NCBI RefSeq assembly: GCF_043641665.1
Contig: NC_092181.1
Location: forward strand, 21,088,463-21,152,462
Source of the DNA: Enoplosus armatus
Lineage: Eukaryota > Chordata > Actinopteri > Centrarchiformes > Enoplosidae
Length of the DNA stretch: 64,000 nucleotides
Direction of reading: 5' to 3'
Below the pieces are notes generated by a model. It saw only the letters and a program-made list of their open reading frames with translations. It was not told the DNA's origin and did not search any database. The translations under genes and the position numbers were made by a program. Below are positions 50,383 through 61,200 of this stretch, in pieces (position 1 is the first letter of the stretch; the number at the start of each line of letters is the position of its first letter).

Positions 50383-53300
50383 AACAATGCCATCTGTAGC
50401 AGTGGTAGCTGTGCAGTGTTAGCATTAGCCCTGTGGATGCTAATCCTCTAATCTACCCTGTGTGTATCAGAGGGATAAGACACTGCCTCCACACACTGTG
50501 AGTCCAAAATGCTTCTTCACCGTAAAAGCAACGTTCACACAGATTTGTGAAGAGCGAGTCAGGAGAAGGAGAAGGAGAAGCCAGAGCCGGTCAAGAACCA
50601 GCGATGACCCTGTTAGCAGCCATTCTCACTTCTGTCATTTTCTGTTCACACTCAGGTGCAAGCAGCTCTACTGGAGACCTGAAACATTAATTCCATCAAT
50701 AATATAACAGAATTTGTGGAGATTTTGCCACAGACTGCACTTTGTGCTACCTTATTAAATGGTTAATTGTCGTTTAAGATTGATCAATCTCGACAATTCA
50801 GTTGATCTTATCAATCAATCCACTACCTGTCCTCAGTCTACCTAACATCAATTTGCGTTTCTCCATCTTAACCTCAACCCCTCCCCTCCCCTCCCGTCAC
50901 CCGGACAGAACCTCAACCATGGACAGCAGTACTACAGGAAAGACTAGTATCAACTAGACTAGTATCAACATCACATACTGTATCACCAAGGAACCGTCCA
51001 CATTTTCTAAAAGTATACTGAAATGGGATGAGCATCTGAGCCTCTATTTGCCAATAATCGTCCAGATTTTTCAGCTGAGAAACAACATTTGCAGAGAAAC
51101 AAAATCAGTCAGTAAAATGACAGTGGAAGTAATATTTCTTTTATCATCAAATTGTGTTTATCAGAATCAGAATCAGAATCAGAAATGCTTGTTTATGCAG
51201 CGATGCTCCAGTCAAACAACCCTCCAACAAATCAATCAATGGATCTGTTTACTGTCTTATTTATATTTAAGAATAAAGAATAAAAATGAACTGCATTGTG
51301 TGTCAAAATTCATCAACGTGTCTATTGCTAATACTTTATGGGAAGAAATCTTGTTCATTAGAAACGTGAAATAGAAATAATCTGTTTACACATATGATGT
51401 GATGACCTCTCTATTTTAGACAGAACAATGTTGTAGCAATGTAATTTATTATTTTCAGTTCTAACCAGCTATATGTCCAAAAGATGCAAAATCATGTGGA
51501 TCAAACCCAAGAAATTACTATTGCCATAACATAACTCATAAACAGACAATATTTTACACCTAACATGTTAAACAACATCTTTATCAACAACTGGTCTGAC
51601 AACAAACAATTAAAATACAGCTGGCTGTGACATTTATCAGGATGAACAGATGGTAATAAAACCAGTTTAACAGCTGACTACTCTTACTATGTCACACCAG
51701 TGAGTTAACTACAACCAGTCCTGTACTACAGGCAACTTACATGTAGTGTAAGCAGTTTGAACATACATTAGTAAACAGCTTCTGTTATCTCATAAAGCTG
51801 GAGAAGAGAGTAAAATATTTGTCTAGTAATACACATAAAAGTACATACAGGTATGCTCCATATAGAGTGAAGAGAAAGAACACAAAATATCACCTGGGGT
51901 ACATTTTTGGGTACTAAAACTCAACCAAATACTTTAATACTTTAGTTTATTAATTTAGTCTCTTATTTGTGCCAAAGACTACACTTACTTTATGATGACA
52001 TAGTATATCATATATATCAGGCTTTGATTTTATGCACAAATTCTTATATTCATAACAATCCCATTTGGAAGTCGGATTCACAGACAAATAGTTTTATAAG
52101 GAGGGTGATTGTGCTACCTTTTCCCATTTAATAATATAATAATTAATATGTGTAAAATGATTAACCTGTTTATGGCACAGAGGACCTGGTGGTTTAGCAT
52201 TGTGGTCAGCTGAACCTGCCAGTTATAAACAGTGCAATATAACTAACATATAGGCATGTGCATGTGTTTGATGTGTGTGAGAAACATGCATGCTTTTTGC
52301 ATATATATGATATGTGACATGGGAGTGTGTGACATGACGATCCAGGTGGTCTCTACCTGTGCGTGAGTGTGTGACAGTGAATCATACTGGACAGTCCCTG
52401 GCAGTAGCAGCATATGGTCCAGTGGATTAAGGTATTATGCAGTGATGCAGGTGACTGAGAAAGCCTCCTCTAATCGCTGATCTGCTAATTGATTACCCAG
52501 CCAGCGGCTCTAACCCTGGACACCAAAATGGCAGCAACTTAAAACCTCCAATCCTATTGCACCGTGTCAACCTCCAACGTGACCACTTTTAGTTATATAT
52601 ACAGCACACAAACAAACCACTTTAAATTGGTTGTAGCTCTATATAGCCATCGCTAGGTTACTGTACTACACTGGGGCAGCAAGAGAACAACATGTATTGA
52701 TCAGGTGACAGACATTATCGCCTCTTAATCACCTAATAATGTTAAAGCATGGGCCCAGAGAAGATCACTTATGAGTTATGACAGTTATTGATCCCATTAA
52801 TCTGCTCTTAACATTGGTTTATGGGCTCAACAAGCACACACCATCAATGCATGCAGTCCCTCTGTGCACTCTTTTGACCCAGTAGCATTTTAATTACGGC
52901 AGCCATTTGGGGAGTGTGTTTCAGGTTTTCCAGGTTTACACTCGGAGAGAGAATACAGATACAGCAGCAGTGTGTAAATAATTCCTGCCACAGTGGTCTC
53001 TTTGAGGTTTTCAATGTTTTTTGGACTTTGTTGTTTAGTTTATGACGTACAACAGGTCAGTCAGAGTCTGTGATACTAGAGAGACAGCTAGGCCTGTGGT
53101 TTCTAACCTTTATGACTTGTGACCCTCAACATGTTCTGGCCTCAGTGTGGACATAAGCTGGACATGAGCTGTGAGCAGTTAATGTCCAAAGTGTTAGTTT
53201 TCCTTTCGTTTGAAGGATTTTTTGAGAGCCAAAGATGTGAAAATATCCGGCATTTTACAAAAAAAAGCAAATATTTGAGGAAAAAGTCAGAAAAATTATT

Positions 53301-54190
53301 TTGTGTGACAGGAATATACATTTTTGTCTTTCTAATCACTTTGATAATCTAGTTAACCCCTCACTCTTATCTTGGGACCCATTGGGTGGACCTCAACCCC
53401 CGGTTTGGGAATCATTTAGCTATAACTTTAGGTAAAAGACTGATGGTGTAACCAAATACTGACAGGTGAGGTGAGGTGTTGTATCTCCTACTTGCAGTGT
53501 GATGGACTTTTAGTTTGTAATTTATAACATACAATTTAATTCATGCCTTTCACCATAATTTGTACTTTTTGTTATTTTTTCTACATGTATATTTATTTTC
53601 TCTGCTTTTGTTTTATTTTACTATGTATACATAGCATATTACATACTGTACACCCTAACCGAACTTCCTAGTCAGGTCACTGAATCTCAAGGGTCACGGA
53701 ACTTAGTTGAACACCTGTTGCCGCCACATGTACACACATTATAAACATTAGCCTAACTGGTATTTAATAAAAGTTATTTTTAGGAGTTTGAGCTGCCGTA
53801 AGAATGACTTAAATCCAGAAGAAAAAGTAAAGCCCTGGTAGTTTTCCTGAGGAATAAGAAACAGAGTGAAGATGAAGAAAGATGGATGGGGAGGAGGAGG
53901 GGGGTGACGATAATCTCACCTTTGGGAAAGGAGTTCGGTTGAACAACGTAGAGATAAGCATGGACCATGTGGAAGAGGATCCCTATGGGTCCTGGTTCGT
54001 AGTAAGCATGGGTATCATAAACCGCCGCCGGTACAAACCCAAAATCCAACGGCTCCACCGGTGGAGGGGACCGCTGTCTGCGGGAGTCCGCCCGGACCTC
54101 AGCAGGAGCCCGGTCCCTCTCATCCGCCTGCTGCTCGCCGCTTGTAGCCCCCCAGCAGAGCAGCAGGACGAGCCACCTTGTCCACAACAT
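32020..54190 (-). CDS. prom1: Prominin-1 (CD133-type pentaspan membrane glycoprotein)
   Basis: Cholesterol-binding protein of membrane protrusions, needed in known vertebrates for photoreceptor disc organisation. Exons, 5' to 3' (- strand): 53920-54190, 46210-46271, 45342-45547, 42984-43104, 42800-42863, 42580-42669, 42042-42065, 41452-41669, 41254-41328, 41050-41113, 40544-40703, 40126-40278, 39228-39351, 38968-39071, 38628-38712, 38352-38498, 37745-37816, 36732-36824, 36021-36074, 35491-35571, 35034-35102, 34181-34270, 32805-32920, 32020-32089. Phases join without a break: 870 residues (human about 865). Signal peptide 1-18, then [21 protein letters not shown]1 is about 113-135, followed by the cysteine cluster [15 protein letters not shown]2 is about 170-190, TM3 about 453-476, TM4 about 497-522 ([14 protein letters not shown] between them) and TM5 about 812-834, then [10 protein letters not shown]. 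Two large extracellular loops carry N-glycosylation sequons (ENVSS, NFT, NRT, NAS). The C-terminus ([15 protein letters not shown]) differs from the human form and may be alternatively spliced. The a or b paralogue is not resolved. Confidence 0.96.
32107..32135. repeat. (CA)n tract beside prom1 exon 24
   Basis: CA on the + strand is UG in prom1 pre-mRNA, ending about 18 nt before the exon 24 acceptor. Confidence 0.9.
33050..33471. repeat. hAT-like MITE, copy 5 (prom1 intron)
   Basis: Shares AAGTAAAAGTAGCAATAAC and the terminal TACTTAGTTTCCACCACTG with the other copies. The left end is degraded. Confidence 0.65.
34100..34153. repeat. (CA)n microsatellite downstream of prom1 exon 22
   Basis: About 27 CA units. 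In prom1 pre-mRNA this is a (UG)27 tract beginning about 27 nt after the 5' splice site of exon 22 (edge 34181). Confidence 0.97.
34563..34950. repeat. Possible MITE with CCAGGTTTCCATCC ends
   Basis: Starts AGGTTTCCATCCAAATG and ends GTGAATGGAAACGCACCTAG, giving imperfect inverted ends (AGGTTTCCAT and its complement). Located in a prom1 intron. Single copy here; class unassigned. Confidence 0.45.
42941..42974. repeat. (TG)n tract, (CA)17 in prom1 RNA, after exon 4
   Basis: Lies 10 bases downstream of the 5' splice site of prom1 exon 4 in transcript orientation. Complementary to the tract at 43116-43160. Confidence 0.97.
43116..43160. repeat. (CA)n tract, (UG)22 in prom1 RNA, before exon 4
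   Basis: Lies immediately before the 3' splice site of prom1 exon 4 (the acceptor reads GCGCGCGTTTTAG). Complementary in the RNA to the CA tract on the other side of the exon. Confidence 0.97.
44303..44712. repeat. TTAAAGGGGAACTCCAC-ended element, copy 2
   Basis: The left end TTAAAGGGGAACTCCACTGATTTTATAC and the complement of the right end (AGTGCTCCACTGATTTAGC) share CTCCACTGATTT, so it is an inverted-repeat element of about 400 bp in a prom1 intron. The left end matches 15372. Confidence 0.6.
46814..47306. repeat. hAT-like MITE, copy 6
   Basis: CAGTGGTGGAATGTAACTAAG at the left and ATACTTCTTCCACCTCTG at the right. Flanking octamers TCACAAAC (46806-46813) and ACCCAAAC (47307-47314) agree at six of eight positions, consistent with an old 8-bp target duplication. 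Confidence 0.7.
49073..49449. repeat. CAGTGGTTC-ended DNA transposon remnant, copy A
   Basis: CAGTGGTTCTCAGC at the left and GGTTGGGAACCACTG at the right form a 9-bp perfect inverted end. Inside are TGTGACCCATTGGG-type phrases shared with the copy at 53094. Probably hAT-like (Charlie-type end); no protein remains. Confidence 0.65.
53094..53418. repeat. CAGTGGTTC-ended element, copy B (degraded ends)
   Basis: CTGTGGTTTCTAACCTTTATG start, GAGCTGTGAGCAG interior, GGGACCCATTGGGTGGACC and GGTTTGGGAATCA near the right end: the same order of motifs as in 49073-49449. Confidence 0.6.
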
Positions 54191-54660
54191 GGCTCAGAAA
54201 AGTCCAGCTTTGTACAAAAAAAGAAAAGAGAACAAATAGAAAAGAAAAACTCCTGGCCCCAGTCGCACTACAGTCTACAGTAACGGGGGATGGAGAGGGG
54301 GAGCAGGGCTGGTGACGTGAGAGGACACCTGTCCCTCTCCGTGACTTATCCACGCAGCTCAGAGACAACCGTCCGAAGGAAAACTTTTAAACTTAACATC
54401 CAACGGTCGAGGTTCTAGCAGCCGTTAGCTCCTGGTTTCTCGGTGCGAACTCATCACAGACATCTTCCCGGAGACCTTCGACGACTCACAGAGGACCAAC
54501 GGCCGAGGATGCGCTTGTTATCTCAGTGTCCTCACTCTCACCGGCTGGCTGCCTAATCCCGCGTGCACGTAAAACCCTAGAGCGCTCGTGTCCGCTATCC
54601 CGGGCGCGGATAGTCGCGAGCCACAGAAGCGCTCGCGACTATCCGATTGTCCAATCACCT
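54191..54660 (-). promoter_or_regulatory. CpG-rich 5'UTR and candidate promoter of prom1
   Basis: GC- and CpG-rich stretch immediately upstream of the prom1 start codon, in contrast to the AT-rich surroundings. On the - strand it has ATTGG (an inverted CCAAT box) at about 54646-54654, followed by a perfect 15-bp inverted repeat with two TCGCGA cores (54607-54645). No TATA box is obvious, as is usual for CpG-island promoters. The start site cannot be placed exactly. Confidence 0.55.
54607..54645. repeat. Perfect 15-bp inverted repeat upstream of prom1
   Basis: CGGATAGTCGCGAGC (54607-54621) and its exact complement GCTCGCGACTATCCG (54631-54645), separated by 9 bases. Each arm contains TCGCGA. 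Confidence 0.97.
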
Positions 54661-54707
54661 GTCTAGCGCCCCCTCTCTCTCTCTTAGCTACAGGTGCCCT
54701 ATTTACC

Positions 54708-55180
54708 CAGTGGTGAAATGTTGCTAAGCAAAAATACTCAAGTACTGAGGTACTTGAGTATTTTTGTTTTCATGCTACACTGAAATTTGCAGTGGAGAAT
54801 TCTATATATACATGATAAAATATGATGGTTTGTTATAAATTAAACTACCCAGCACTATATACAAGTAGAGCTGACACAATTGGTTAATTAGTCGATAAGT
54901 TGATTGACAGAAAATTTATTATTTTGATAATCATTAGCGTAATTCCCCATGCAAAAGTATTTCGTGGTTCCAATTAGCTCCTTTTCATTTTAATTATTAA
55001 AACAATTTAAATGCATTTTTCACAATATTAAGGTTTGGACTATTGGTTGGACAAAACCACTTGAGTATTTCCATTTGATGTTACTTTGTTTGACAACTTT
55101 TTGCTGATTTTACATATACAAATCAATCAGCTTTTAAAGTACAATGTATTGTTATAGATACAGCTAAGAGTTGAAGTGTG
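54708..55180. repeat. hAT-like MITE, copy 7 (right end missing)
   Basis: Left end CAGTGGTGAAATGTTGCTAAGC followed by AAATACTCAAGTACTGAGG. The right terminus is not recognisable; the limit is approximate. Confidence 0.55.
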
Positions 55181-55737
55181 TCTATTTTTTACTCCTACTC
55201 ACCTGAGCTCTGAGTGGGCCTCTGTATGAACGTGAGGCAGGTCGTTGACTCTATATTGTGGTCACTGAGCAAGTGACCTTTAGCTCTGAGGTTAATCAGA
55301 TAGGTGGACAAGGCTAGTGACATTTTTGGCAAGCAAAGAAGGTGCGAGTTCAAAAAAGGGAAAACCCGAAGTTCAGTTACAGCATGGTGAAGTTGTGCAA
55401 GTCTTAGAAAACAGCTTTGAAGTCTTTGATATGTCAGCGCTCTCTTTCATCCTCCTCACATGGCTCACAGTCACTTTACACGATACATGACACTACACTG
55501 CTTAAATGTAAATATGAAGTATGTTGATGTAATTAGGAAAACTCAAGTCATGTATGAAGCAGACAATTTATCAGAGACAAATCCTGAAAAAAAGTCCCTC
55601 TGTGAGTGAATGTATGTGATGACAGAGACCCCCTCCAAAATGCCCATTGAAGGGGAACAGTGGACTGCAGTGTTTGCCCTGTGAACAGAGCCTGCAGTGA
55701 CTCCTTTCAGTGAAACACCCGCCACTGTTCCCGTGCG

Positions 55738-55866
<129 letters not shown>

Positions 55867-58218
55867 GCTGTGTTAGACAGTCACATCCCACCAGTAAGGC
55901 TTACAAAACAAAAATCTTGTTTTATTCTCCTTCTACCATGTAGGAGATGTATTACATAGATGTTGTACATGAACAATAAAAACAATGAAACATATCCGAT
56001 TCAGACATATAGTATGTCTTTTGGTAGTGAGATCCATCCATGCACTGCAAATTACTCACTCACTCACTCACTAACACACACACACACACACACACACACC
56101 TCCCATAATGCATCCACACAGTTCAGTCACAAGTTTGCAGTTATTTATTTAATTGACTGTCCTCTAATAGTAAAGTAGGACTCCTGTTTGTGCCTCTCAT
56201 GTATAACTATTACATTTGAATCACAGCTAAAGCTGAGCATCTTTTTTTCTGAGCAATAAACACCTAACAATCTTTGAGAAACCCAGAAGGTCTGAAATGT
56301 AAGGATAGAAACGCTGTTAATAAAGTGTGCTGGATTCTTTGTGTGTTTCCCAGTCAAGAGTTTTCAATTCAACGCCTATTTAACTTATTTTCCAAGTTGC
56401 AACTCTAATTCCTTCCCAGGTGGCCAAAAATTAATTATTTTCTTGCTTGTTTTGCGTGACACAAGAAAAACATAGACATGTTATTTTGTATAAAAACTTA
56501 GACATCATAGACAAATCCTGTATATCTTATAGTATAACTTACATTTAGGTTCTCAAAGCACAAATTGAGCAAGAAGATGCAACTTTGTTTTTGATGACTC
56601 TGTAAATATCTCCAGAACAGCAATAAATGTTGTTAAAAGACCTTCTGGGATCATCGGTTATTTATTTTTCGAGAAATTGAACGTTTAGCACTGTGACTCA
56701 AATGTAATGAAATGGGTTATTGACATGAGAGGTAAAACCTGCGGCTAGGATAGACCTAGCTTTTACCCACGATATGAAACTCCTGGCTCAGACCAGACTT
56801 GTATTGTATGATCCACTTAATTTGTCAAACAGTGCCTCCAGCTTTCACAGCATCTAAAGACTGTTGGGTACACAAGCATTTGGAAAGAGTTTCTTCCAAT
56901 AATCAAAGCCAGCAGCCAACCACACCAAACAATGCCAGCAACCCTTAGGGATCAAACCAGATTGTTCCTATTCTGCAGGTTCACTGCTTTCATGTGACCG
57001 CAGTGCTGATATGATCCTCCTTCGTTATTTAGAGGTGATTCACCTTGAACACTACATGTAATCTTAATCACTGTCAAAATAATTGTAAAGAATTGGAAAA
57101 CATCTTAAGTTGATGCCAGAGTCACACACCATGAATTTAAAATGAGACCAAGAACACAGCGGTGTTACACCAACACATGATTATCTGTAGGCTACATGCT
57201 GGAATGATGACGGTACACATGAAGCATATCGAAAAAAATAAGCCACTTAAAACATGAAATATCCTCCAAACCTGTCGGGCTTAGCATCCACGTCAAAATA
57301 AATACTGGTGTCTTGACAAACAGGCACCATCTTACCTCAGTGCTTTAAACAATATCAACACAAATTGCACAATACTAAAACCTCCAAACTTTTATCTGTG
57401 TCTAAAAGGTAAAGTGACCGCTGCGACCAAGCCATGAGGATGTCGACTGGAGACATCGCACTACTGCAGGACTGTACTTAGTGTCACTGCTGCCATGTCT
57501 AACAGCTATGGACATCTGGGCTCATCACAGTAACTCAATTTAAACAAGATCCTTTTAAATGTGTGTGTCTGCAGAGCGCCTTTGAGATTTCAACAATGCG
57601 TTAATGTGTTTGTGAGTCTTAGTCCTGCAGTTAAACACGGCCGAGTTTAGAAAAAAGATCTGAGATTCTTCATAAAAACTTCATTTCAAATATTAGAATT
57701 TTTCAGACTTTTGAAATAAAAAAAAAAGTACAAAAATTGACAAGTTTTGTTCTTTCTAAAAACAACTCTGCGCTGTACATTTGATTGTGCTTTTGAACAC
57801 GTACTCGCACAGTCCAGCTGTCATGTTCCTATGAACACACAACGACCCACGTTGGACAATTTCACATATGCAGATTTTGTTTCTCTCTTCGCGCTCTGCT
57901 CCAGCTGAGCACGCCAGTTTTCCCACAATCGGCACCATCAGCAAGCATGTCCGCAGGTTGCCGTGACAACCAAGACCCATCCTCAAGAGTCTACCTGGTT
58001 CACGGGGGCACCGACTGGACCAGATGGAAACATCTGCAGCGGCCAATGATGCTTGTAGTAACAGCTTTATGCCTTGGCTGGTTTTGTCAGTAATAAATAA
58101 ATAAATACTCCTGGGGTCAGGTGCACAAAAATGTGGTCTGAGCATGCTCCGTGACCTGTGTCTGATCCCTGAACCTTGCTGTTTTGCCAGGACACTGACT
58201 GGTTGTTTTATATGGCTT

Positions 58219-61200
58219 TCAGTCTATTCGGTTCCCACAGATGGTGAAACGGTCTATTTCCAGCAAATCTTTCTTGGGCGTTCTGGGTTCAAGTGCGTCC
58301 CCTTCCAGTCCCGTGTTGGTGTTGATGATTTTGTCATCGTCCTCTCCGTCTGGCGTAGTCAGGAATGTGTCCGAATCACTCTTAGGGAGCGTGGGGGTGG
58401 AGCTCTCTGCTATGTTGGCGGCCTGAGGATTGTCTGATGCCAGCGATATTCCTCCTTTGTCGGTTGTGGGTTCTATTTGAGAAAGAGTGGTTGAGTTTAC
58501 TATAAACAGCAGAGGAACATACATTCGTAATACAACTGACAGTTCACTGAACCCCTCCACCAAAGAGCAATTGACCAATCACAACTGCAACTAGGCACGG
58601 CAAGTCTGATGAGCTTTGAATTTGTCTGCATGTTGTAGTGGCGTGCATGCAGCTGTAGTGAGAGTGATACTCAGCCTTTATATAGTTTGGAGTGTAGTAA
58701 GCAAGCACTTCTTCCAAGGCTAAGAGGCACACTTTTAACTAATCAAATTAGTTTGTGGCGTTACAGGTTAAAAGAAGCTCCATTATTAGTAGTAACATAC
58801 TGTTTGAAAGTAAGCTAAGCAGCCAAACAAGATCAGTCTGATCGTTCTTCCCATTTAACACTAGGACTAACTAGCTCTACAATTAAATACTATACAAGAA
58901 CAATGCTGTTTCTTTATTGTAAATTTCCCCGCTGTGGGATTAATAAAAAAAAAAAAAAAAAAAAGTCCAAGTCATATCTTCTTCATGGCACTTTTCCGGG
59001 GACATGCAGCATTAGCCTCAGTCTTTTAGCATGATGTCATGTGTGTTTGTTCTCGTTTTAAAACGCGTTAGTTGTAAACATTAAAAGGTCATTCAGAGAT
59101 GGCGTTTTCAACCAACTCATGGAGCTAAACTTAGCTTAATTAGGAAGCCGACTACAGCAAATAAAATCTGCCAGTCACAGTTGTCATTTCAGTTGGCAAA
59201 ATTGAAAATTGCCGGCAAGTTTGCTTTTGCCTACTTCTGTCTGAAATCAAGGATCCATTGTTTAGAAATTTAGAAAGTGGCAAATCTGCCTCTGTTTTCA
59301 TTCTTATTAAATTACAGTTATTAAGGAGGGCGGGGCTTACCGAAAGGTCTATTTAGAAATTTAGGAATAGAGGGATAAGCTGATTGCTACCTTGCTGTGG
59401 TGCAATGTGAACGTGTTTGGTGCGGTGAGCTCTGGAGTTTACACGGCTGGAGACAGCAGAGGGTGGAGGGTCGAAGAGCTTTTCTTCCATGTTGGCCTCT
59501 TTGACGAACACACAAGACGTACCCAACAGAACGATACTGTTGAGCACCTTCAGAGTGATCATCCTGCTCACAAACACACACAAAACATGTGGAAATGTGA
59601 AAAGGGGTAAAAACTACATACAAATGATAAGAAACACAGAACTAATAACTATAAATGCAAATGTGTGTTCAAAACTGTGAAAAGACAACTTGACAATCAC
59701 CCCAGATAAAACAGCAGCACACACATGAAGGAGAGCGAACCCTGGATCTTCACTGAGCTGGTCACAACTCTGATCAACTGAAAAGAAAAACAAACACACC
59801 ATCAGATGTAAAGCGTATTTCCAGTCAACTTTAGAACACACTCAATATCAATATCAATGGATATCCTCATAAAAAGTGACTGACCAGCAGAGCTAAAGGA
59901 AGGGGAATGAAGCCCATTCTTCTGGATACGGAATCACTGTAGTCTGTGTAAGCCTGGAGACACATTTAACACATTCCTCTATATTTCAAATATCAGTCTC
60001 TGTTTTGCATTCAGTCATCAACAAAAACACACAAATGTTGTGGTTAACAATGGAAAAGCATTGGCAGAATACACAATAACATAATGGAGAAGATCCAGCT
60101 CAAAGTTGGAGTGGGCAGTATATCCATATATACAGTGAGACAATATATATTTGTCTTCCATCAGAGCCCTACAGTTTATATTCTGCAGTGATTATTCCTT
60201 TAGTATCTCTGCTTGTATTTGGCTGTGGGTAATGCAGCAGGATCTTTGCTATAATGTAAAAAACTACCTTGATTTTCAGATATTTAATTAACTGAGATTA
60301 AACAGACAGACACATTCCCATCTAGATATTTCATCTATAGCAAGAGAAAGAGCTCAACATAGTGCAACTTAATAAAACATAAAAAACAAAAGCACAAGTG
60401 TTTTGTCCATTTTCTTATGTTGCAGTGCATTGAGCTCTGCCACCATAAAAAACAATTACATTTCTAGAAAATTCAATTGTATTCATGATATATACTGATT
60501 GATAAATAAGATTTTATCCATAATACCCACCCCTAGTAAAACATGATATACTTTTGTGTCTTTCACAGTGCCGCACCAGAGTGGGATTATGTAAGAATCA
60601 CAATATACAGTATTTCAAACCTACATTTAAAAACATTATTATGACTAAATACAGTGTATAAGACAAGTATGAATCACTTTCCCGCATCCCTGCATGCATA
60701 ACAGCTGATATTTGAACTTATTTCACTCACATTTTTCTGTCGACTGCTGACAAGGTCAAATGCAAGGCTGGCTCTGTATTCCCCGTACACCTGGAAAAAC
60801 AAATATACAGTTACTGACAAAGATGGAATGAGCAGGGGGTATCTGAGTTATAATGATGATAGATAATAAATGTTAACTTTCCAAAACTAAAGCTGCCTGT
60901 TGGAGCCTCATAGTTAGTTTATCTGTTTGCTATTTGCTGTTGTGTGTTAATGTAAAGTGAAGGTACAGTACGGGTAGTGGCTGGAGATGAGCCAAATTTT
61001 TAGTGTAAAAAGTGAAAATGCGCACTACATGGATTAAATGTGCACAAGCACGGACACACAAGTGCTTGAACGCTAACTACGCGTGAGTGAGGTTTGAGTG
61101 ATTAGGTTTGACAGTCTGGAGATAAAGGGGTTAATCCCTTTCTGCAGAGTTGGTTTCGGTTACATAATCAAAGTTACAACTCCTTGAAGGAAATCAAAGA

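Larger units (their letters stand above)
46272..53919 (-). other. Large first intron of prom1 (7.6 kb)
   Basis: No coding exon found. Contents: (CA)n runs near 46,661-46,690 and 47,560-47,584, a hAT-like MITE at 46814-47306, a CAGTGGTTC-ended element at 49073-49449, a (TG)n run at 50356-50382, an AGAATCAGAATCAG repeat near 51162 and a second CAGTGGTTC-type element at 53094-53418. Regulatory elements may lie here, but none can be named from sequence alone. Confidence 0.6.
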
